Assembly: GCA_038239195.1 (NCBI GenBank)
Contig: JBBSEZ010000195.1
Coordinates: forward strand, 1 to 17,423
DNA: 17,423 nt
From: JBBSEZ01 sp038239195
GTDB taxonomy: Bacteria; Planctomycetota; Planctomycetia; Gemmatales; Gemmataceae
Direction of reading: 5' to 3'
In this document: positions 7,462-14,358 of the stretch, piece after piece
How positions within the stretch are numbered: position 1 is the first letter of the stretch
Layout of the letters: every line of letters starts with the position of its first letter
Translations under genes and position numbers: made by a program
The notes under the pieces: model-generated
Told to the model about the DNA's origin: nothing
Database searches by the model: none
Seen by the model: the letters and a program-made list of their open reading frames with translations, nothing else

Positions 7462-7635
7462 TTTGGGGCACGCGACGTAGCGTCGGCGGAGAGAGGCGAG
7501 TTTGGGTCGGCTCGACCTGGGGCTTTGCTCCGGGAACGCCGCCGCATGGCCTGCCCGGACCGCGTCTCGGCTACCGGCCTGCCGAAACTACCTCCCCAGC
7601 GCGTACTCTTCGTTGCTGGCTCGGCGGCTAAATGG

Positions 7636-7663
7636 TTGCCTCCCGCCCCACTTCGGTTACAAT
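7636..7663 (+). promoter_or_regulatory. Sigma-70-like promoter for the VWA block
   Basis: TTGCCT (7636-7641) and TACAAT (7658-7663) are separated by 16 bp, within the AT-richest part of this gap. A start near 7670 gives a leader of about 42 nt before the ATG at 7712. It may drive the first gene alone, because a hairpin follows that gene and a further promoter candidate lies at 10146. Confidence 0.5.
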
Positions 7664-7711
7664 CATCCTCACGCTACGTGTCCCACCCCACCCGCCCGCC
7701 GGCACCCTCCC

Positions 7712-10060
7712 ATGAGCTTCCTCCACCTTTGGATGGTCTGGCTGCTGCCGCTCGCCACGCTGCCGATCCTCCTCCATCTGCTCACGCTCCACCGCCTCAA
7801 GACGGTCGAGCTCAGCACCTTCCGCTTCCTCTTCGACAGCTACATCCAGCAGCGCCGCCGCATGCGCTTCCTCGAAGCCCTCATCGCCATGCTGCGCATG
7901 CTCTTCCTCCTCCTCCTCATCCTGCTCTTCTCGCGCCTCGTCTACTCCTACTCCAACCCCTTCGCCGGCAAGGGCGGCGGGTCCGCTGGCCGCGAAGTCC
8001 TCCTCCTCGTCGATTGCTCCGCCAGCATGAATTCGCGCCACCAGGGCGTCGCCGCCATCGACCGCGCCAAGGTCGCCGCCATCGAGATCGCCAAGCAGTT
8101 TGGCGCCGGCGACAAGATCACCGTCGTCCGCGTCGCCGCCCGCCCCGAAGAAATCGTCAGCCGCTTCAACACCGACCCCGAGGCCCTCCGCGGCCCCATC
8201 GAGTCGCTTCAGCCGACCTCGGCGCGGGCCAACCTGTTCGCCACCGCCCTCAAGCTGTTCGGCCCCGAGGCGCCCAAACGGGCCAACCCGGCGGTCTACT
8301 TCTTCACCGATTGCCAGGCCAACACCTTCAAGGAGGCCAAGGACCAGGGGCTCGACCGCCTCCTCCCCGCCGGCCTGCCCTTCACCGTCGTCAACGTCGC
8401 CCCGCCCGCCAGCAGCAACGTCAACGTCGCCGTCCTCGGCACCGCGCCGCGCCCCAACCGCGTCATCGTTGGCCTGCCCCTCGTCCTACGCCCCCAGGTG
8501 GTCAATTACTCCGCCACCGAGCCGGCCGAGGTCACTCTCAGCGTCCTCATCGACGACAAGGAAGTCGCTAGCCACCCGATCTCCGTGGCGCCCGGCAAGA
8601 GCATCGTCAAGCTGATCGACTACACCCCCACCGAGCCGGGGCTGCGCCGCGGGAAGTTCAAGATCGCCGGCAAGAAGCCCGACCGCTTTCCCGACGACGA
8701 CGAGTTCGTCTTCACCCTCGACGTCCAGCCGCGCGTCAAGGTTCTGCTCGTCAGCGGCAACCGCGACGACGACCCGGCGCGCGACGAGGCGCGCTATCTC
8801 TACCTCGCCCTCACGGCCCGTCCCGACAGCGGCGAGGAGAAGAAGGCCCACGACATCCAGCGCTCTCTCGACGTCCGCGAAATGACCGAGCCGGAACTGA
8901 CGGCCGACGCGCTCCGGGGCGCCAGGGAGATCGAGCGCGCCAGCGTCGTCGTGCTGGCCAACTGTGGGGCGCTGACGCCGGCCCAGTTCCTGCTGGTGCG
9001 CGACTTCGTGCGCGACGGCGGGGGGCTACTCATCCTCCCCGGCGACCGCGTGGTCAATCCCGCCACCTACAACGCCCAGTTCCTAGCGCCCCCCGGCGCC
9101 GGGCCCGGGGCGCGGCTTACCGACGCGCTGCTGGAAGCGGCGCGCGGCAGCATCGACAAGGTCGAGACGTTCGACGGCATCGAGGTGGACACCAACCACC
9201 CCGCCCTGAGCATCTTCGACACCTCCGGGCCGGACGTGCGGCCCTTCAAGACCGTCCACGTCTACCGGCGCTTCCTGCTCAAGCTCCCGCCCAAGCGAGG
9301 GAACGCCCTCACCCTGGCCCGCTTCACCAAGGACCGCACGCCGGCCCTGGTCGAGGGGCGCATGGGCGATGGGACGGTGCTGCTCTCGGCGTTCCCCTGG
9401 CACCCGCGCTGGGGCAACCTGCCGTTCAAGCCCGACTTCGTGGCGCTGGTGCTGCGCCTGGTGGCCCACGCACAGCATCGGCCCGAGGTCGAGGTCCCGC
9501 CCGTGGTCGTCGCCGACAGCGCCGCCGAGGTCGTCGTCAGCGCCACCTGGGAGCCGGCGATAGCAACGGTCCAAGGGCCCGTTGGCCAGCCAATTGCAGT
9601 GCCTCTCGAACGGGCCGGGGCGCGCCTGCTGGGCGCGTTCGACCAGACGAGCCGGCAGGGCTACTACACCGTGAAAGTCATCAGCGGGCGGGCCGACACG
9701 GTCAAGGCGGCCGAGCTGGGCTTCGCGGTCAACCTGGCCCCCGAGGAGTCGGAATTGACGCTCCTCGCCGAAAAAGAGCTGCGTCCCCTTTTCCCGAAGG
9801 GCGTCGAGTTTACGTTCCTCGATGGCTCCGACACGACGCAGTGGCAACAGTCGGCGCGGCAGGGGCAGTCGATGGAGCTCTGGCCGTTCCTGATCGCCGT
9901 CGCGTTCGTCGTGATCGGCGTCGAGTTTTTCCTCTCCACGCTCAGCGGCCGCAAGCGCGAGGACGAGGACGGCGCCACCGTCACCGAGCGCGTGATGCAG
10001 GCCAGCACCGGCGCCTGGGTGGGCCGCATGACGGGAGCGCCGGGCAAGGAAGGGGCGTGA
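7712..10060 (+). CDS. BatA/VWA-domain membrane protein, 782 aa
   Basis: A membrane protein of the BatA (aerotolerance regulator N-terminal) type, which in other bacteria works with MoxR AAA+ ATPases. Residues 1-28 form the first membrane helix and residues 55-77 the second. A VWA domain follows, with its MIDAS motif DCSAS at 101-105, further metal-contact candidates near T169 and D200 (FFTD), and a beta-sandwich region after it. Residues about 341-450 look like a glutamine-amidotransferase-like (DUF1194/GATase1-like) Rossmann region, with VVVLANCGALTPAQ and a GGGLLILPGD turn but no clear catalytic triad. A last helix at 721-743 leaves a 39-residue charged tail. The ATG at 7712 is preferred to upstream starts because of the promoter candidate and the MSFLHLWMVWLLPL BatA-like N-terminus; no Shine-Dalgarno is visible. 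The family is secure; the biological role is not known. Confidence 0.9.
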   Translation: MSFLHLWMVWLLPLATLPILLHLLTLHRLKTVELSTFRFLFDSYIQQRRRMRFLEALIAMLRMLFLLLLILLFSRLVYSYSNPFAGKGGGSAGREVLLLVDCSASMNSRHQGVAAIDRAKVAAIEIAKQFGAGDKITVVRVAARPEEIVSRFNTDPEALRGPIESLQPTSARANLFATALKLFGPEAPKRANPAVYFFTDCQANTFKEAKDQGLDRLLPAGLPFTVVNVAPPASSNVNVAVLGTAPRPNRVIVGLPLVLRPQVVNYSATEPAEVTLSVLIDDKEVASHPISVAPGKSIVKLIDYTPTEPGLRRGKFKIAGKKPDRFPDDDEFVFTLDVQPRVKVLLVSGNRDDDPARDEARYLYLALTARPDSGEEKKAHDIQRSLDVREMTEPELTADALRGAREIERASVVVLANCGALTPAQFLLVRDFVRDGGGLLILPGDRVVNPATYNAQFLAPPGAGPGARLTDALLEAARGSIDKVETFDGIEVDTNHPALSIFDTSGPDVRPFKTVHVYRRFLLKLPPKRGNALTLARFTKDRTPALVEGRMGDGTVLLSAFPWHPRWGNLPFKPDFVALVLRLVAHAQHRPEVEVPPVVVADSAAEVVVSATWEPAIATVQGPVGQPIAVPLERAGARLLGAFDQTSRQGYYTVKVISGRADTVKAAELGFAVNLAPEESELTLLAEKELRPLFPKGVEFTFLDGSDTTQWQQSARQGQSMELWPFLIAVAFVVIGVEFFLSTLSGRKREDEDGATVTERVMQASTGAWVGRMTGAPGKEGA

Positions 10061-10074
10061 GGCGCAATCCTCCC

Positions 10075-10105
10075 CGGGCCCCACGTCGTCTTGAATGGGG
10101 GCCCG
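10075..10105 (+). terminator. Hairpin downstream of the BatA/VWA gene
   Basis: CGGGCCCC (10075-10082) pairs perfectly with GGGGCCCG (10098-10105) around a 15-nt loop, starting 14 bp after the stop. No T-run follows. The right arm could also pair with a second CGGGCCCC at 10209-10216, so an alternative fold in a read-through transcript is possible. Confidence 0.5.
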
Positions 10106-10132
10106 CTCTTGCTTGCCGTTTCGCGAGAAACG
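10106..10132 (+). repeat. CTCTTGCTTGCCG repeat family, copy C
   Basis: The core is 10106-10118, and the 25-base match to copy A runs to 10130 with two differences. The 3' half forms a small perfect hairpin, CGTTTC (10117-10122) with GAAACG (10127-10132) around GCGA, a GNRA tetraloop. It abuts the hairpin at 10075-10105. Confidence 0.7.
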
Positions 10133-10145
10133 CTCGATTTGGCGA

Positions 10146-10174
10146 TTGACTCTCGCGCGAAAGTGACATTCAAT
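10146..10174 (+). promoter_or_regulatory. Sigma-70-like promoter for the DUF4175-type gene
   Basis: TTGACT (10146-10151) and TTCAAT (10169-10174) are 17 bp apart. A start near 10181 would give a leader of about 145 nt. The leader contains CCGCG-GCC-CGCGG (starting at about 10184) and a GGAC/GTCC stem, so it may be structured. The call rests on motif match only. Confidence 0.4.
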
Positions 10175-10325
10175 AGCAGTACCCCGCGGCCCGCGGACTC
10201 TCCTTGTCCGGGCCCCAACGAAGTGCCCGCCGCTAAACCTCCCTCCCCTCGGCCCGCCCGCAGGGGATGACCCGCACCGAACCTCGCCGGTACGCCGACA
10301 CCCAACCCGCCGCAGAGGAACGACC

Positions 10326-13300
10326 ATGCCTGTGGACGTCAGCCCCAGCGCCTTGCCGGACTCCCGCCCGCTCCACCGGCTCCTGGCCCGCACCCGGCGC
10401 CTGCTGCGCATCACCTGGGTCACCACGGGCCTCGGCCTGACGCTCGGCCTCCTGCTCGGGACCGTCGCCCTGGCCGCCGCCACCGACCTGGTGCTGCCGC
10501 TCGAAAGCCTCTTCGGCAGCTTCGCCCTCCGCCTCGACCCGATCCTGCGCACGATGGCCCTGCTTCTCATCGTCGTCCCGGCCAGCCTCGCCTTCGTGCA
10601 AGGCGTCGTCCGCCCCCTGCTGCGTCGGCTCACGCCCACGCGCGTCGCCCGCCGCATCGAGGCCACGATGCCCGGCATCCACAACCGGCTCGTCAGCGCC
10701 ATCGACCTCGAAGGCCGGGCCTCCGCCGGCAAGGCGTCGCCCACCTTCCTGCGCAAGCTCATCACCGAGGCCCTCGACCGCATCAAGAACTTCCGCATCA
10801 CCCGGGTGCTCGACCTCGTCAGCCTGCGCCGTGCCGCGCTGCTGACCGCGGTCGCCACGTGCCTCTTCGCCGGGGCCTGGGGCCTGTTCTCCGACCGGAT
10901 GCCGACCGCCCTGGCCCGCATCTTTCGCCCCTTCGCCGACATCCCCCCCGCGGGGCGCGTCGCCTACAACGTCGAGCCGGGCGAGGCGGAAAAGCTTCGC
11001 GAGGAGCCGATCGCTTTCACCGCCCGCGTCACCCGGGGCGAGCCTTCCGCCCTGCGCCTGGAGCTCTACGGCGAGGGCAAGACGCACAAGTACGAGATGC
11101 AGCCGGACCGCGACGACCCGACCCTGTGGAAGTTCACCGTGGATGGCGCCACCCTCGGCGCCGGCTTCGAGAAGAGCTTCCGCTACCGCGTCTTCGGCGG
11201 CGGCACCTGGAGCAAGCGCCACGGCGTCCAGCTCCTCGAACGGCCCGAGTTCGACGTGGCCCAGACGAACGTCTACTTCCCCGCCTACATGACCGTCCCG
11301 GGCGCCCACCCCGTCCCGGCCCAGGCCGTCGAGGTGAGCGGGCCCGAGGGCGGGGAGGTCGAACTGGTCCTCCAGCCTCGCAATCAGGTGTCGGAGGGCG
11401 AGATCCAGTGGCTTGTGCCGACCACCCGGCCCATCCCGCTCGATCGGCAGCAGGAGCGCGTCTGGGTCGATGAGAAGCTGCCCGTCGGCGCCGCCCCCGG
11501 TGGAACGTGGGACTGGCAGGCTGCCGGGAAGCGCAGCGCGCACACCGAGCCCGCCGCCGTCGGCCCGCACGGCCACTGGTTCCAGGGCGATCCCGTTGGC
11601 CACACCATCAGCAAGGGCGACATCCTGTTCGCCCATCTGAAGCTCGAGCCGGGACAGGTGCCCGAGACGATCATGCTCGAATGGCACGACGGCGAGAACT
11701 GGGAGCATCGCGCCTTCTGGGGCGCCGACCTCCTGCGCGAAGGGCGGCTCAACACGCCGAGCCGCCATCGCGCGGGCAACCTTCCCCAGACGGGGAGTTG
11801 GGTGCGATTGGAAGTCCCGGCCGCCAAGGTCGGGCTGGAGGGCAAGAAGCTGCACGGCCTGGCGTTCAAGCTGCACGGCGGGCAGGCCCTCTGGGGCCGT
11901 ACCGGGACGGTGCAACTCGAAGAGCCGGCGCTGCGCGTCGTGAAGGAGTTCGCTCTGAAGCAGCGCGAGGACGGCGCCTGGCACGGCCGCTTCCCGCTGG
12001 TGGGGAGCGGGCTGTTCCGGCCCGAGATGCGCAACCGGGGCAAGCACCCCAACAAGCCGGTCGCCGAGCGCAAGTTCGTCGCCCTCGAGGACAAGCCCCC
12101 CTACGTGAGCCTGGAAGGGCAGAGCATCGAGCTGGTCATGAGCAAGGCCCGGCCGGTGCCGCTCACCGTGTCCGCATTCGACGATTACGGCGTCGCGGAG
12201 ATCAGCGTTCTGGTGCGCGAAGGGGAGGGCGGGGATTATCGGCGGCGCACCTTGAAGGTCCTGCCGAGGCCCGATCGCAACGTCAACCTGGTGGCCTCGC
12301 TGACCGAGGCGGCCGAGCTCAAGGCCGGAGAGGTGTTGCGCTACAAGGTCGAGGCGCGCGACCGCAAGCCGATCAAGGACAAGACCGGCAAGGTGGTGCG
12401 CGTCGGCCAGGTGGCCCACACGGCCGAGTACGTGGTGCGCATCGCCGACGACCCCAACGCCGCCGACAAGCAGCTCGACGCCTTCGACAAGAGCCAGGAC
12501 ACCTTCTCCGACCGGCTCGTCAAGCTGATGGGCGAGCAGAAGAAGATTCGCGATCAGATCGTCAAGGCGGAGCGCGAGCAAGCGCCGTTCATCGAGAAGC
12601 TCAAGGATCGCGCCGAAGAGACCGTGCCCACCCCGCCCAAGGGCAAGGAAGAGAAGCCGGGCAAGTTCCCCGAGGTGCCGACCCCCAAGCTCAGCCCGGA
12701 GGAGCAAAAGCGCCTGGCCGAGCTCCAGAAGTTGCTGGCTTCGCTCGGCAAGGAAGAAGCGAAAAACGCCGAGACCGCCAAGAAGATCAGCGACGACCTG
12801 AACACCGCCGCGGAGCAGGCCGGCAAGCTGGAACTGCTGCCCAAGCCCCTCGTCGCGCAGATGAAGGGGACGCAGAGCGCCTTCGACAAGATGGTGGCCA
12901 AGGCGATGCGCGACCTGGGCAAGCGCCTGGACGACGGCGGCGACCCGAAGAAGGCCCTGCCCGACCTGAAGGACGCCAAGGACCGGGCCGACCGCATCGA
13001 CAAGGAGCTCAAGGGCGTCAAGGACAGGCTCGACGCCCTGGCCAACGCCCGCAAGGGGCTGCGCGACGACCTCCAGAAGGCGCTGGCCGCCCTGCGCGAC
13101 AAGATGCTCAAGGAGGACGGCAAGATGACGGCGCGCGAGCTGGAAGAGCTCCGCGACTACATCGCCGCCCTGCGCAAGCACCTCGCCGACATGAAGGGCA
13201 AGCAGGAGGCCGCCAAGAGCGATGGCGAGAACGCCCCCAAGGGGGCCAAGGGCAAGCAAGAAGACCTCGAAGCGCGCATGAAGAAGATGCTGGCGGACGC

Positions 13301-14192
13301 GAAACGACTGCTCAAGAGCGAAAAGCGCCGCAAGACGGACCGCCCCGAGTTCCCCGACTCGCCGTTCGACCCCGAGGGCAAGGAGGTGAAGGTGCCGCCC
13401 AAGGAGGAGGACAGCGACGAGCCGCTGCCGACGAGGAAGAAGGACAAGAAGGGCACCGAGAAGGGCGGCAAGACCGAAGACAAGACGGCGAAGAAGAAGG
13501 ACGATGGCGAGGACGAGGAGGAGCCGAAGTTCATGCCGCGCCTGGGCGGGGAACGGCCGAAGCTCGACCCGCGCTATGCCAAGAAGAAGAGGCCCTCGCC
13601 CAAGAAGGGCGGCAAGACCGAGAAGGGCGAGGAGGACAAGGAGGGCGACGGGCAGCAAGAGAAATTGCGCGACCTCGACGCCGCCGAAAAGAGCCTGGCG
13701 TCGGACCAGGAGACGCTCGACAAGATGCTCGCCAACCTCGACAAGTCGATGACGCCGACGCCGGGCAAGTCCGGCAAAGAAGGGGACGAGGGCGAGAGCG
13801 ACCCGCTCGGCGACTTGAAGAGCATGCTCGGTTCGCCGTCGCTGCGCCAGGCGATGGCGATGGCGGCGATGGCCAAGGCGCTGAAAAACCAGCCCGGCCC
13901 GCCGATGCCCGGCAAGGGCCAACCAGGCAAGGGCCCACCCACGCCCACGCCGGCCCCGCCGTCGAGCGTCGATGATGCGGAGGAGGGCGGGGGGGCCGAC
14001 GCCAACCAGCCCGTCACGGCCGACCTGGCCAAGCTCGACCCGGCGGCGCGAGCCATCGTCTTGAAGATGCCGCCGTCGCGCGAGCGCGACGAGTTGATCC
14101 GCGGCCTGGCGGAGCGCGGGCCGGGGGCGTACGAGGCGTTTTCCAAGGACTACTTCGCCCGCCTGGCGAAGACGCGGACGAAGAAGAATTAG
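10326..14192 (+). CDS. Giant DUF4175-type membrane protein with inserted sandwich module, 1288 aa
   Basis: A membrane protein found beside VWA proteins in planctomycetes, of unknown function. Hydrophobic helices lie at about 31-58, 74-98 and 168-187. Between the second and third is the conserved LTPTRVARRIEATMPGIHNRL segment (102-122). Ig-like beta regions follow. Residues 376-530 look like a separate jelly-roll-like module: an opening VWVDEKLPVGAAPGG, then ETIMLEWHDG-NWEHRAFWG at about 447-466, and a closing TGSWVRLEVPAAKVGLEG. A second beta region (about 590-705) leads to a long coiled coil (710-1000). A Lys/Glu/Gly-rich low-complexity stretch (1010-1110) precedes a conserved tail (LDPAARAIVLKMPPSRERDEL, then GPGAYEAFSKDYF, 1237-1277). 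GAGGA (10315-10319) is 6 nt before the ATG. The TAG stop lies inside the palindromic element at 14185-14316. DUF4175 is named from architecture and memory. Confidence 0.85.
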   Translation: MPVDVSPSALPDSRPLHRLLARTRRLLRITWVTTGLGLTLGLLLGTVALAAATDLVLPLESLFGSFALRLDPILRTMALLLIVVPASLAFVQGVVRPLLRRLTPTRVARRIEATMPGIHNRLVSAIDLEGRASAGKASPTFLRKLITEALDRIKNFRITRVLDLVSLRRAALLTAVATCLFAGAWGLFSDRMPTALARIFRPFADIPPAGRVAYNVEPGEAEKLREEPIAFTARVTRGEPSALRLELYGEGKTHKYEMQPDRDDPTLWKFTVDGATLGAGFEKSFRYRVFGGGTWSKRHGVQLLERPEFDVAQTNVYFPAYMTVPGAHPVPAQAVEVSGPEGGEVELVLQPRNQVSEGEIQWLVPTTRPIPLDRQQERVWVDEKLPVGAAPGGTWDWQAAGKRSAHTEPAAVGPHGHWFQGDPVGHTISKGDILFAHLKLEPGQVPETIMLEWHDGENWEHRAFWGADLLREGRLNTPSRHRAGNLPQTGSWVRLEVPAAKVGLEGKKLHGLAFKLHGGQALWGRTGTVQLEEPALRVVKEFALKQREDGAWHGRFPLVGSGLFRPEMRNRGKHPNKPVAERKFVALEDKPPYVSLEGQSIELVMSKARPVPLTVSAFDDYGVAEISVLVREGEGGDYRRRTLKVLPRPDRNVNLVASLTEAAELKAGEVLRYKVEARDRKPIKDKTGKVVRVGQVAHTAEYVVRIADDPNAADKQLDAFDKSQDTFSDRLVKLMGEQKKIRDQIVKAEREQAPFIEKLKDRAEETVPTPPKGKEEKPGKFPEVPTPKLSPEEQKRLAELQKLLASLGKEEAKNAETAKKISDDLNTAAEQAGKLELLPKPLVAQMKGTQSAFDKMVAKAMRDLGKRLDDGGDPKKALPDLKDAKDRADRIDKELKGVKDRLDALANARKGLRDDLQKALAALRDKMLKEDGKMTARELEELRDYIAALRKHLADMKGKQEAAKSDGENAPKGAKGKQEDLEARMKKMLADAKRLLKSEKRRKTDRPEFPDSPFDPEGKEVKVPPKEEDSDEPLPTRKKDKKGTEKGGKTEDKTAKKKDDGEDEEEPKFMPRLGGERPKLDPRYAKKKRPSPKKGGKTEKGEEDKEGDGQQEKLRDLDAAEKSLASDQETLDKMLANLDKSMTPTPGKSGKEGDEGESDPLGDLKSMLGSPSLRQAMAMAAMAKALKNQPGPPMPGKGQPGKGPPTPTPAPPSSVDDAEEGGGADANQPVTADLAKLDPAARAIVLKMPPSRERDELIRGLAERGPGAYEAFSKDYFARLAKTRTKKN

Positions 14193-14316
14193 CCACAGAT
14201 GAACACAGATGAACACGGATGAAGACAGCAGAACGGATGCCTTTGAGGGCCGGGCCTTTTTTCTTGAGATCTTTGTCTTGATCCGTGTTCATCTGTGTTC
14301 ATCTGTGGCTAATTCT
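14185..14316. repeat. Palindromic element with 36-bp perfect arms
   Basis: Bases 14185-14220 are an exact reverse complement of 14281-14316, and pairing resumes after one mismatch to 14227/14274. The left arm is built from 10-bp units: ACAGATGAAC at 14195 and 14205, then ACGGATGAAG at 14215 and ACAGCAGAAC at 14225. The centre has low similarity to itself and contains a GC-rich segment followed by six T (14257-14262). The left end contains AATTAG, which gives the DUF4175 gene its stop codon (14190-14192). Repeats with this CACAGATGAACAC pattern are, from memory, scattered in many environmental bacterial genomes. It could act as a strong terminator or attenuator inside the operon. Confidence 0.85.
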
Positions 14317-14325
14317 CTTCGTAAT

Positions 14326-14340
14326 TTCTGTGGCTAGTTC
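14326..14340 (+). repeat. Degenerate extra end of the palindromic element
   Basis: TCTGTGGCTA at 14327-14336 repeats 14302-14311 exactly, and the neighbouring bases are similar (AATTCTC against AGTTCTT). It looks like a remnant of a second arm or a trace of insertion or slippage just before the next Shine-Dalgarno. Confidence 0.6.
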
Positions 14341-14358
14341 TTCTTGAAGGGCGGGACG

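Larger units (their letters stand above)
7392..7711. other. Intergenic region between methyltransferase and VWA block
   Basis: This 320-bp gap between divergent genes holds the methyltransferase promoter, repeat copy B, a small hairpin CGACG-TAG-CGTCG near 7472-7484, and the promoter candidate of the VWA block. The plus frame is open back to 7502, but that stretch lies mostly upstream of the promoter and has an unstructured composition, so I do not count it as coding. Nothing else is recognisable. Confidence 0.5.

Noticed and set aside
7502..7711. N-terminal extension of the BatA/VWA protein
   Set aside because: It lies mostly upstream of the TTGCCT-16-TACAAT promoter candidate, and the ATG at 7712 gives the expected BatA start.
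10233..14216. Antisense open frame of 1327 codons across the DUF4175 gene
   Set aside because: A product of high GC and codon bias. The translation is Leu/Arg/Ala/Gly-rich without recognisable domains, and the plus strand has a clear gene with a Shine-Dalgarno.
14195..14234. 10-bp tandem units as a possible CRISPR or iteron array
   Set aside because: Units are contiguous without spacers and are mirrored in an inverted arm; there is no cas or replication gene nearby.
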